DNA of 13,403 bases from Syntrophomonadaceae bacterium (GTDB lineage: Bacteria; Bacillota; Syntrophomonadia; Syntrophomonadales; Syntrophomonadaceae): positions 1 through 13,403 of the forward strand of contig JAUNBV010000038.1 in assembly GCA_030526885.1 (NCBI GenBank), in the 5' to 3' direction. Each line of letters starts with the position of its first letter. Positions within the stretch are counted from its first letter, which is position 1. The position numbers and the translations under genes are program-made. The notes under the pieces were generated by a model that saw only the letters and a list, made by a program, of their open reading frames with translations, did not search any database and was not told the origin of the DNA. Positions 1-6,775 of the stretch are shown in pieces.

Positions 1-3
1 TAA

Positions 4-254
4 AGCAAAAATGCTTGCTGGCAAGGGCATTTTTGCGAAGCCGTCAATGGCACAGCCGCGCGCCAAGCGCGGGTCGGGCGAAGCCCGAAAAACTTGCGCA
101 GCAAGGATTTCTGTGCATATTATACCATGCAGCAAAAATGCTTGCTGGCAAGGGCATTTTTGCAAAGCCGTCAATGGCACAGCCGCGCGCCAAGCGCGGG
201 TCGGGCGAAGCCCGAAAAACTTGCGCAGCAAGGATTTCTGTGCATATTATACCA
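4..254. repeat. Two tandem copies of a 124-bp structured repeat (127-bp period)
   Basis: Copies at 4-127 and 131-254 differ, by eye, at a single base (G37 versus A164) and are separated by 3 bases. Each copy is built almost entirely of hairpins. In copy 1 these are a 10-bp outer stem (5-14 with 27-36) enclosing a smaller TTG/CAA stem; a 6-bp CCGCGC/GCGCGG stem (56-61 with 67-72); a 5-bp CGGGC/GCCCG stem (75-79 with 83-87); and a 5-bp CTTGC/GCAAG stem (93-97 with 101-105). Copy 2 has the same set 127 bases further on. Frames open across it, but they simply follow the repeat and have no ribosome binding site. It resembles a non-coding palindromic repeat family (REP/MITE-like) or a tandem structured RNA. 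No transposase or target duplication is visible. The array may extend left of the window. Confidence 0.9.
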
Positions 255-323
255 CAGCAAACGGCGCGGTGAAGCACATTTGTGATATTTTTTGACTTTT
301 CCGTTATTGATTCCTGTTAAGCA
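255..323. other. Short non-coding spacer between repeat array and ylzJ
   Basis: AT-rich spacer downstream of ylzJ. It starts with seven bases (CAGCAAA) that match the beginning of the repeat unit, so the array may end in a truncated third copy. No terminator hairpin with a T-run is visible for the minus-strand tepA-ylzJ unit, so transcription may run on through the repeats. Confidence 0.4.
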
Positions 324-548
324 TTATAATTGCGGGCGCAGCCTGATAACCTGGCCCGGCTGTAACTGCGGGTACAGATAATCGCCGGGATCGGTGCTGG
401 CTACCGACTGGATCACCAAGCCCAGGCCCTCCTGCCGCACCGCGCTCACCACCGCGCCGGATGGCAGCTGAAGATACACCGGCGCCGCCTCCGCCTCCAT
501 TGGCTCTGGCGTCAACAGCCCCATCGGATCGGGATGGAAATAAATCAC
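324..548 (-). CDS. ylzJ: YlzJ-like small protein
   Basis: A 74-residue protein of the YlzJ-like family, known mainly as a short conserved protein encoded next to tepA in Bacillota; its biochemical role is unknown. The N-terminus (MIYFHPDPMGLL) and the later Q-P-G-Q-V-I-R ending, together with size and position, support the call. There is no signal peptide or membrane segment. The start is GTG at 548, four bases inside the end of tepA (GTGA overlap). A purine-rich GGGGGAGGGG ribosome binding site lies at 551-560, which fits translational coupling. Function cannot be inferred beyond a likely link to TepA. Confidence 0.8.
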   Translation of the reverse strand: MIYFHPDPMGLLTPEPMEAEAAPVYLQLPSGAVVSAVRQEGLGLVIQSVASTDPGDYLYPQLQPGQVIRLRPQL

Positions 549-1237
549 TGCCCCTCCCCCTTAAGCGAGCGCAGGCAGGCGATAGCTTCTTTCAAACCGC
601 CCAACTCGTCGATCAGTCCGCACTCCACCGCCTCGTTGCCTACCAGCACCGTACCGATATCGCGCGCCAAGTCGCCGGTCCTGAACATCAGCTCCCGAAA
701 GCGCTCCTCCCGGATGCCGGAATGCTCCACGATGAACTTTACCACCCGGTCCTGCATCTTATCCAGATACTCATAAGTCTGCGGGATGCTGAGCACCAGC
801 CCGCTCAGACGAATGGGATGGATGGTCATGGTGGCGCTGGGCACGATAAAAGAGCGGTTCGCGCTCACCGCCACTGACACCCCAATGGAGTGTCCGCCGC
901 CCATTACGATGGATACCGTGGGCTTCGACAGTGACGCGATCATCTCCGCCAGCGCCAGCCCCGCCTCCACATCGCCGCCCAGCGTATTGAGGATTATGAG
1001 CAGCCCCCTGATCTCCGGATTCTCCTCCACCGCGACCAATTGCGGCATGATATGCTCATATTTACTGGTTTTATTCTGCGGCGGCAGCACCAGATGCCCC
1101 TCGATCTGCCCCCCCAGCGTCAGACAATGGATATCACTCTTAAAAGCCGGTATCTCCATCTGCCCCAGCTCCCGAATATTTTCCAGCGTTCCCGGTTCCC
1201 CCGCTTCCGGTTTTTCCGGCAAATTATTGTCCGTCAT
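545..1237 (-). CDS. tepA: TepA-type ClpP-family serine protease
   Basis: Member of the ClpP/crotonase-like TepA (YmfB) family. In Bacillus subtilis this protein has been linked to protein translocation and to spore outgrowth. The ClpP-type nucleophile lies in GGGHSIG (Ser119 counted from the upstream ATG at 1243, Ser117 from the chosen start) and the catalytic His in TMTIHP (His142/140). The acidic third residue is probably one of the two Asp in TGDLARD. The glycine strand before the active site (NTLGGDVEAGLALAE) and the C-terminal EAVECGLIDELGG are typical. There is no Clp ATPase-docking partner nearby. I chose ATG 1237 over ATG 1243 because the AAAGGAG at 1245-1251 is only 1 base from the upstream ATG but 7 from this one, giving 230 aa. 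The gene is divergent from the dehydratase operon and overlaps ylzJ by 4 bases. Confidence 0.92.
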   Translation of the reverse strand: MTDNNLPEKPEAGEPGTLENIRELGQMEIPAFKSDIHCLTLGGQIEGHLVLPPQNKTSKYEHIMPQLVAVEENPEIRGLLIILNTLGGDVEAGLALAEMIASLSKPTVSIVMGGGHSIGVSVAVSANRSFIVPSATMTIHPIRLSGLVLSIPQTYEYLDKMQDRVVKFIVEHSGIREERFRELMFRTGDLARDIGTVLVGNEAVECGLIDELGGLKEAIACLRSLKGEGQ

Positions 1238-1244
1238 AGTCATG

Positions 1245-1251
1245 CTCCTTT
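1245..1251 (-). promoter_or_regulatory. Ribosome binding site that selects the tepA start
   Basis: Minus-strand AAAGGAG. Spacing is 1 base to the ATG at 1243 and 7 bases to the ATG at 1237, so the second ATG is the better start. Confidence 0.6.
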
Positions 1252-1291
1252 CAACTGCATGACCATAGCTTGACCGGATAAAGGAGCAAAC

Positions 1292-1351
1292 ATGTATACC
1301 GCAAAAGAGGATTCTGGGGGCAGAACACGAATATATTGCATGCGAACATAA
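1292..1351 (+). CDS. Possible 19-codon leader peptide upstream of the dehydratase activator
   Basis: A short frame, ATG at 1292 to TAA at 1349-1351, reads MYTAKEDSGGRTRIYCMRT. It is preceded by a near-perfect Shine-Dalgarno AAGGAG (1281-1286) at 5-base spacing. This is the strongest ribosome binding site in the gap between tepA and the activator gene, and it belongs to no longer gene. It ends 23 bases before the activator ATG at 1375, so it could be a leader peptide or a coupling frame. I see no family match and no run of one amino acid that would suggest attenuation. It may be chance. Confidence 0.25.
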   Translation: MYTAKEDSGGRTRIYCMRT

Positions 1352-1374
1352 ATATAGAAGGAAATGACGCAGCC

Positions 1375-2166
1375 ATGATTACTGCAGGGGCAGATATCGG
1401 TTCTTCATCCTCCAAAATACTCATATTGGAAGATGGGGAAAAAATCTTGAGCGCGGTCGTTATTCCGGTGGGAACCGGCAGCAGCGGGCCGGACCGGGCT
1501 TTTGCCCAAGCGCTGGACCAGGCCGGCCTTACGCGGGATAAGCTCGGCTATATCGTGGCTACCGGTTACGGACGCCGCCATTTCGAGGCCGATCGGCAAT
1601 TCAGCGAAATCACCTGCCATGCGCGGGGAATAGCGTGGCTGATGCCGGAGGCGCGCACTATCATCGATATCGGCGGACAGGACGCCAAGGCTATCCGCAT
1701 CGAGCCCGGTGGTTCGGTGGGGTCATTTATCATGAATGATAAATGCGCCGCCGGTACCGGGCGTTTTCTGGATGTCATGTCACGGGTGTTGGAGGTCGAT
1801 GTCTCCGAACTGGCCGCCCTGGCAGACGAATCGAAGCAGGAAGCCGCCATCAGCAGTACCTGTACCGTTTTTGCCGAATCCGAGGTCATCTCACAGCTGG
1901 CACAGGCCGCCCGGCGCGAGGATGTGGCCGCGGGAGTGATACGCTCCGTGGTGCGGCGTTGCGCCGGACTGGTCAAGCGGGTGGGGCCGGAAGCGCCGGT
2001 GGTTATGACCGGCGGGGTCAGCCTGAACCCTCTGGCGGTTCGTTTTATGCAGGAGGAATTAAGCATCCCGGTCATGGCAGCTTCCCGGCCGCAACTCACC
2101 GGGGCTTTGGGCGCCGCTCTGCTGGCCGCCCGCGAGCTCAGTAAGCTTAAAGCCGGCGCTTTATAG
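1375..2166 (+). CDS. ATP-dependent activator of 2-hydroxyacyl-CoA dehydratase (HadI/FldI/HgdC type)
   Basis: Homodimeric iron-sulfur ATPase of the BadF/BadG/BcrA/D family. It passes a single low-potential electron to the dehydratase at the cost of ATP hydrolysis. ASKHA-fold motifs are in order: phosphate-1 DIGSSSSK, the GTGSSGP turn, ATGYGR, phosphate-2 DIGGQDAK and adenosine motif MTGGVSLN. The two cysteines that hold the [4Fe-4S] cluster across the dimer in HgdC are present in NDKCAAGTGRF (Cys124) and SSTCTVFAESEV (Cys163). From ATG 1375 the protein has 263 residues, close to the family's ~260. The frame is open from TTG 1336, but that start would add 13 residues with no family counterpart. 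A GAAGGA at 1357-1362 is a somewhat distant ribosome binding site. It is the first gene of an activator–HadB–HadC run; one activator gene rather than a BcrA/BcrD pair favours a dehydratase over a benzoyl-CoA reductase. Confidence 0.93.
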   Translation: MITAGADIGSSSSKILILEDGEKILSAVVIPVGTGSSGPDRAFAQALDQAGLTRDKLGYIVATGYGRRHFEADRQFSEITCHARGIAWLMPEARTIIDIGGQDAKAIRIEPGGSVGSFIMNDKCAAGTGRFLDVMSRVLEVDVSELAALADESKQEAAISSTCTVFAESEVISQLAQAARREDVAAGVIRSVVRRCAGLVKRVGPEAPVVMTGGVSLNPLAVRFMQEELSIPVMAASRPQLTGALGAALLAARELSKLKAGAL

Positions 2167-2193
2167 ATTTATTACAGAAAGGGAGTTTTTAAA

Positions 2194-3423
2194 ATGTCGG
2201 AAAAACCGCCAAGCGCCAAAAAAATGCTCAATCAGTGTATCACGCAGCATTTTATTGACGCCGCCACTGCCAAAGCCAAAGGGGAACCGGTGGGATGGGC
2301 CACCTCTATTTTCCCGCAGGAATTTTGCGAAACTATGGGCCTGCAAATGGTATACCCGGAGAACTTCGCCGCTATCATCGCCGCCAAGCACGGCGCGCAG
2401 GCCATCTTAGACATAGCGGAGGGCGAGGGCTACGATGTGGACATCTGCTCTTACGCCAAGCTGGGGCTGGGCCATATCAAGGAACAGATAGCGGAAATCC
2501 CGCTGCCGTTGCCGGACTTCGTCTGCTGCTGCAACAACATCTGCAATACGGTGCTCAAGTGGTTTGAAAATATCGCTACCGAGCTCAATATACCGCTGTT
2601 GCTGATCGATGTCCCCTACAACCATAACTATGAGCCTACCCCACATTCCATCGCCTATATCCGGGCACAGTTCGATAAGATCATCAGCCAGTTGGAAGAA
2701 ATCACCGGCCGCAGCTTTGACCAGAACCGCTTCGAGGAAGTGATGCGCACCTCCAACCGCGTTTCCCGCGCCTGGAAAAAGGCCATCGACATGGGCCGCA
2801 CCATCCCCGCACCCTTGAACGGGTTTGACAGTTTCAACTTCATGGCCCTGATCGTCGAAGCGCGGGGCAATGAGCAGACCGCCGTGGTATTTGAAAAACT
2901 GGTTGAGGAACTGGAAGAAAAAGCGGCCCAAGGCGAGTCTTGCTATCCCGAGGGCGAGAAATACCGCTTTATGTGGGACGGCATCGCCTGCTGGCCATAT
3001 GTGGGACAAAACATGCGTTCGTTTAAGGATAAGCACATAAACATCGTTACCAGCACCTTCCCCGACGCCTGGCTTTTGATGTATGAGCCGGGCAATCTGG
3101 ACGAGCTGGCCCGCGCCTATACCATGGTGGGCAACAATGCCTGCATGGAATTCCAGGCCGACCGCCGCACCCAGTCGCTGCGCGAGTTCAATGTGGACGG
3201 CATGCTGTTTCACATCAACCGCAGCTGCAAGGTGATGGACTTCATGCAGTATGAACAGCACCGGCAGGTGTTTAAGCGCACCGGCATCCCCATCGCCACT
3301 TTTGATGGCGATCAGGCCGACCCCCGCAATTTCTCGCCGGCTCAGTTTGAAACCCGGTTGGAGGCGTTAACGGAAATGATCGACCAGCGCAAGGATGCAA
3401 AAGCAAAGCGAGGTGACGCATAA
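2194..3423 (+). CDS. 2-hydroxyacyl-CoA dehydratase, HadB/FldB/LcdA-type subunit
   Basis: A 409-aa subunit of the (R)-2-hydroxyacyl-CoA dehydratase heterodimer. The enzyme removes water from 2-hydroxyacyl-CoA to give the 2-enoyl-CoA through a ketyl radical in the cytoplasm. HadB-type landmarks are PVGWATSIFPQEFCE near residue 32, DICSYAK with Cys85, VCCCNNICN with Cys111-113 and Cys117, GIACWPYVG with Cys266, NRSCK with Cys345, and FDGDQADPRNF near 370. Cys85, Cys117 and Cys345 are the likely cluster ligands by analogy with HadB. Length matches HadB/FldB (about 408 aa). A GGGAG site at 2181-2185 lies 8 bases before the ATG. The stop overlaps the next gene by one base (TAATG), so the two subunits are translationally coupled. 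The substrate cannot be read from the sequence: lactoyl-, 2-hydroxyisocaproyl-, phenyllactyl- or another CoA are all possible. Confidence 0.93.
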   Translation: MSEKPPSAKKMLNQCITQHFIDAATAKAKGEPVGWATSIFPQEFCETMGLQMVYPENFAAIIAAKHGAQAILDIAEGEGYDVDICSYAKLGLGHIKEQIAEIPLPLPDFVCCCNNICNTVLKWFENIATELNIPLLLIDVPYNHNYEPTPHSIAYIRAQFDKIISQLEEITGRSFDQNRFEEVMRTSNRVSRAWKKAIDMGRTIPAPLNGFDSFNFMALIVEARGNEQTAVVFEKLVEELEEKAAQGESCYPEGEKYRFMWDGIACWPYVGQNMRSFKDKHINIVTSTFPDAWLLMYEPGNLDELARAYTMVGNNACMEFQADRRTQSLREFNVDGMLFHINRSCKVMDFMQYEQHRQVFKRTGIPIATFDGDQADPRNFSPAQFETRLEALTEMIDQRKDAKAKRGDA

Positions 3424-4556
3424 TGTCTGAATACAATACTATCCTAGAAAAAATGCAATGGGTGGTGAACCATCCCGGCCAGGTAGTGGAGGATTATCTT
3501 AAAGAGCGCAAACGCCCGGTCATCGGCTGTGTGCCGGAATACTGCCCCGAGGAAATAGTGTATGCCGCCGGTATGCTGCCTATCGGCATGTGGGGAGCCC
3601 GCACCACTATCTCCCAGGCCACGTCCTACTTCCCCGCTTTCGCCTGCTCGCTGGTGCAAAGCGACCTGGAACTCGGGCTGCGCGGCGTTTATGACCTTTT
3701 ATCCGCCGTCATCATCCCCTCCCACTGCGATCACCTGAAATGCTTCGGTCAGGATTGGAAGGTAGCGGTGCCGCAGGTACGTTTTATCCCGCTGGTGCAT
3801 CCCAATAATCGCGGGCTGGAGGCGGCGGTGACATATCTGGCCGGAGAATACCAGCGCATCCGCCGCGAACTGGAGGTTGTAGGCCGCCTGCCCATTACGG
3901 AGGACGAGCTGAACAACGCCATCGCGGTTTATAACGAGCACCGCCGCACCATGCGCGAGTTTACCGCTGTGGTGCGCGATTACCCCGTGACCTTGAACGC
4001 CCGGGTGCGCCACCTGGTAATCAAGAGCGGCTACTTCATGGATAAGGCGGAGCACACCGCGCTGGTGCGGGAACTGATAGCCGCTTTAAGCGCCGCGCCG
4101 GTTGAAGCCTGGCCGGGTAAAAAAATCGTGCTGACCGGTATTATGGCCGAGCCGGATGAGTTTTTGAAGCTGTTTACCGAAAACGGTCTGGCCGTGGTGG
4201 CCGATGATCTGGCGCAGGAAAGCCGCCAGTTCCGGGTGGACGTGCCCGATGGCCCCGAAGACGCCCTGACCCGGATGGCCCGGCGCTGGCAAAACATGAG
4301 CGGCTGCCCGCTTTTAATCGACCCCGACAAACAGCGCCGCTTCATGCTGACCGAGCTGGCTAAAGAGAGCGGCGCCGACGGTGTGGTGGTATGTATGATG
4401 AAATTCTGCGAGATGGAGGAATTTGACTATCCCTTCTACAAACGCACCCTGGCCGAAGCCGGCATCCCCCTGCTGCACCTGGAGCTGGACGTAAACAGTC
4501 CATCCTTTGAAAGCGCCCGCACCCGCATCCAGAGCTTTGCCGAAATGCTGGGATAA
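3423..4556 (+). CDS. 2-hydroxyacyl-CoA dehydratase, HadC/FldC/LcdB-type subunit
   Basis: A 377-aa partner subunit of the dehydratase, carrying its own iron-sulfur cluster. Family landmarks are GCVPEYCPEEIVYAAGMLP (Cys36, Cys41), YFPAFACS (Cys75), IIPSHCDHLKC (Cys102, Cys107), VVADDLAQESRQFR, VCMMKFCEMEEFDYP (Cys324, Cys329) and the closing ARTRIQSFAEML. Length fits HadC/FldC (~375 aa). The ATG shares its A with the stop of the upstream subunit, and GAGGTGA at 3410-3416 provides the ribosome binding site at 6 bases. The gene is the last of the operon, and a hairpin and an intrinsic terminator follow. No CoA-transferase (HadA/FldA) gene is adjacent, which is unusual for characterised had/fld clusters. 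The family assignment is firm, the substrate is unknown. Confidence 0.93.
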   Translation: MSEYNTILEKMQWVVNHPGQVVEDYLKERKRPVIGCVPEYCPEEIVYAAGMLPIGMWGARTTISQATSYFPAFACSLVQSDLELGLRGVYDLLSAVIIPSHCDHLKCFGQDWKVAVPQVRFIPLVHPNNRGLEAAVTYLAGEYQRIRRELEVVGRLPITEDELNNAIAVYNEHRRTMREFTAVVRDYPVTLNARVRHLVIKSGYFMDKAEHTALVRELIAALSAAPVEAWPGKKIVLTGIMAEPDEFLKLFTENGLAVVADDLAQESRQFRVDVPDGPEDALTRMARRWQNMSGCPLLIDPDKQRRFMLTELAKESGADGVVVCMMKFCEMEEFDYPFYKRTLAEAGIPLLHLELDVNSPSFESARTRIQSFAEMLG

Positions 4557-4566
4557 TGCCCCTGCG

Positions 4567-4591
4567 GGCTATGCCCCTAAGGGGCATGGCC
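4567..4591 (+). other. Strong hairpin just after the dehydratase operon, no T-run
   Basis: An 11-bp stem including one G·U pair: GGCTATGCCCC (4567-4577), loop TAA, GGGGCATGGCC (4581-4591). It begins 10 bases after the last stop. It lacks a following T-run, so it is more likely an mRNA 3'-end stabiliser or palindromic repeat than a terminator. Confidence 0.5.
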
Positions 4592-4676
4592 TTCGGAAGT
4601 TTAAGAAACAAATAAGAGCATAAAACGGCTGCTACGGCAAACATTTCACGGCACTGAGAAATTTAGCCAATAGTAG

Positions 4677-4711
4677 GGCGGCATAGCCACACCGGCTATG
4701 CCGCCTTTTTT
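4677..4711 (+). terminator. Intrinsic terminator of the dehydratase operon
   Basis: A perfect 12-bp stem GGCGGCATAGCC (4677-4688) and GGCTATGCCGCC (4694-4705), loop ACACC, followed directly by six T (4706-4711). On the opposite strand no T-run follows, so it acts on the plus-strand operon ending at 4556. It lies 120 bases after the stop. Confidence 0.92.
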
Positions 4712-4795
4712 CTTCTGAGCCTTGCCGCGCGCCCGCTAGGCGCTCCTTGACCCGTGCTTCATACCAGGGGCGGGCGGGGTATGAGTTGCTAGCCC

Positions 4796-6739
4796 TTACA
4801 ACTCAATCTCTGTCTGGGCATAAATCCCTTCGATAACATCCGCATATTCCTGTATGATTACCCGCTTTTTGACTTTTTGGGTGGGGGTGAGCTGTCCGTT
4901 TTCCTCGCTGAAACGGGTCTTCAGTATCTCGTATTCCCTAATGCGCTCATGGCTTTCCAGCTTATGGTTGTTGTGCTCCACTTCCTTGGCAATGCGCTTG
5001 CGCAGAGATGAGTGATTGATGAAATCATCACCCACCGTGCTACATATCTGCTGCCCGTTGGCCTCCACATATTGCAGCGCGGCCTTATCGTACTCTATTC
5101 CCCGATGCTCATAAAACTCTATGAAATAATTGAAGTTCGGCACGATCAGGGCGGCGATAAAATCACGCTCATCTCCCACCAGGAATATCTGCTCGATGTA
5201 TTTGCTGGTGCCATAGAGATATTCGATCTTGGCCGGGGCGATATTTTTGCCGGTTTTGGTGCAGATAATGGCTTTCTTGCGGTCAATGATGCTGTAATAG
5301 CCGTTTTCGTCCACTATGCCGATATCGCCGGTCTTAAACCAGCCATCCTCGGTAAAAGCCTTTTCCGTTTCCTCCGGCTGGTTGAGGTATTGCAGGAAAA
5401 TGCCGGCGCCGGTCACTTCGATCTCCCCGTCATCGGCCAGCCGCCACTGAGCGCCAAAGCCGGGCGGACCGGGGGAACCAAATTTGGAAGCGTTCTTTAC
5501 CCCCAGGCTCAGGGCGCTGGTGGTCTCGGTAAGGCCGTAACCCTCCAGCACCGGGATACCCATGGAGTTGAAAAACCGCAACAGCTTAGGCGAAATGCCG
5601 GTGCCGGCGGAGATGGAAAAGCTGTAGTTGCTGCCGAACAGGGGCCTTATCTTGGCAAACAGCTTATCTGCCAGGTTAAATTGCAGTTTGAGTAGGAACG
5701 GCAGCCGGGATCTGACGTCAAACTCTTGCGTCAGGTCATACAAGCCGCGTTCATCTTTGCGGTATTCCAATACCTTGTCTCCGGTGGCCAAAGCCCAGGC
5801 AAACAAGCGCTTTTTTATGGCGCTGGACGACATGGCGGCGTTCAACTGCACAAACACTTTTTCATAGATGCGGGGCACGCAGCAGAACCAGGTGGGATTG
5901 AACCGTGCCAAATCCGCCACGATGGTGGAGGGGCTTTCGCCATAAGCGATACAGGAACCCGCCGCTATGGCTACCCATTCCGCCGCCACCCGCTCAAAAA
6001 TATGCGACAGCGGCAATAACGACAGCACCCGGTCATTCTCATCCACCGGATTGCCGCCGGGAACAAACACCTCCGCGACTCCGTCCACCCGGGAGGTAAA
6101 AGTGCCGTGGGCCAGTACCGCGCCCTTACCCCGTCCGGTAGTGCCGGAAGTATAAAGGATGCTGGCCCAGTCGTCTAAAGTCAGGCTTTCACGCAGTTGG
6201 TGGTATACGGGCATATTCTTTTCCGCGGTGTCACGCCCCAGCTGGATCAATTCCTTGAGCGACATCACGCGGGGGTCGTCGCTTTCATACTCCATCCTAA
6301 GCATTATGATTTTGCGAATGCCGGGCATGGCATCCATACCCGGCAGTACACGCTTCAGTACCTTTTCGCTGCCGACCAGCAAATACTTGCTGTCGGAATC
6401 CGTAACGATGTATTCCACTTCGTTCAGCAAAAGGCTGGGATAAATAGTTACCAACACGCTTCCCATGCAGCAGACCGCCAGCTCGGTGGCGGTCCAGTAG
6501 GGGCTGTTAGACGACATCAGAGCAGCGCGTTCACCTTTTTGCAACCCCAGCTCGATCAAGCCGCAGGCCAGCAACTCCACCCGCTCGCGCAACTCACTCC
6601 AGGTGAGCTGCCCGTTGCTGTCGCCATCGTAAAGCTCCTCGGCAAATACTTGAGCCAAATGATCCGGGAAACTGTCAACCGTGTTATAAAAAACTCCGGC
6701 CATGGTCAACCCTTTTATATAGTGATCCATCATAGCCAT
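4796..6739 (-). CDS. Long-chain acyl-CoA synthetase (AMP-forming), second of a tandem pair
   Basis: AMP-binding enzyme that activates a carboxylic (probably fatty) acid to acyl-CoA through an acyl-adenylate, in the cytoplasm or at the membrane face. From ATG 6739 it has 647 residues. Visible motifs are the P-loop YTSGTTGRGKG (residues 196-206), PLSHIFER, GYGLTET (400-406), GWFKTGD (466-472), DRKK, GKNIAPAKIE and the C-terminal LTPTQKVKKRVI with the putative catalytic lysine. Length and the PLSHIFER/GKNIAP signatures place it in the long-chain (COG1022) group. I chose ATG 6739 rather than the TTG at 6763 because AAAGGGGG lies about 8 bases upstream and the paralog starts at the equivalent place. 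It follows the first synthetase by 36 bases and is presumably co-transcribed. No convincing terminator follows. Chain-length specificity is not readable. Confidence 0.93.
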   Translation of the reverse strand: MAMMDHYIKGLTMAGVFYNTVDSFPDHLAQVFAEELYDGDSNGQLTWSELRERVELLACGLIELGLQKGERAALMSSNSPYWTATELAVCCMGSVLVTIYPSLLLNEVEYIVTDSDSKYLLVGSEKVLKRVLPGMDAMPGIRKIIMLRMEYESDDPRVMSLKELIQLGRDTAEKNMPVYHQLRESLTLDDWASILYTSGTTGRGKGAVLAHGTFTSRVDGVAEVFVPGGNPVDENDRVLSLLPLSHIFERVAAEWVAIAAGSCIAYGESPSTIVADLARFNPTWFCCVPRIYEKVFVQLNAAMSSSAIKKRLFAWALATGDKVLEYRKDERGLYDLTQEFDVRSRLPFLLKLQFNLADKLFAKIRPLFGSNYSFSISAGTGISPKLLRFFNSMGIPVLEGYGLTETTSALSLGVKNASKFGSPGPPGFGAQWRLADDGEIEVTGAGIFLQYLNQPEETEKAFTEDGWFKTGDIGIVDENGYYSIIDRKKAIICTKTGKNIAPAKIEYLYGTSKYIEQIFLVGDERDFIAALIVPNFNYFIEFYEHRGIEYDKAALQYVEANGQQICSTVGDDFINHSSLRKRIAKEVEHNNHKLESHERIREYEILKTRFSEENGQLTPTQKVKKRVIIQEYADVIEGIYAQTEIEL

Positions 6740-6775
6740 GGTGATATCCCCCTTTCTATGCAATTATCCGATTTA

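Noticed and set aside
4..254. CRISPR array
   Set aside because: Units are 124 bp with a 3-base gap. There are no short repeats with unique spacers and no cas genes.
11..295. Open frames of 60-95 codons in the repeat array
   Set aside because: They exist in several frames on both strands, mirror the repeat and its hairpins, and have no ribosome binding site or family resemblance.
292..330. TTGACT and TATAAT as a plus-strand promoter
   Set aside because: The boxes are 27 bases apart, the TATAAT overlaps the ylzJ stop, and only minus-strand genes follow.
1270..1300. TTGACC with TATACC as promoter of the activator gene
   Set aside because: The spacer is 19 bases, the -10 matches poorly, and it would start transcription after the strong ribosome binding site at 1281-1286.
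2407..3261. 284-codon frame antisense to the HadB-type gene
   Set aside because: It lies wholly opposite a firmly identified gene, is low in recognisable motifs, and has the His/Gly/Val-rich composition expected of an antisense shadow.
4600..4676. Riboswitch between the dehydratase hairpin and terminator
   Set aside because: The GGCAAAC-like stretch recalls the cyclic-di-GMP class but lacks its conserved core, and it lies at the 3' end of an operon, not before a gene.
4712..4795. Terminator for the minus-strand synthetase pair
   Set aside because: Small stems (GCGCC/GGCGC at 4729-4743 and CATACC/GGTATG at 4760-4783) exist, but none is followed by a T-run on the minus strand.
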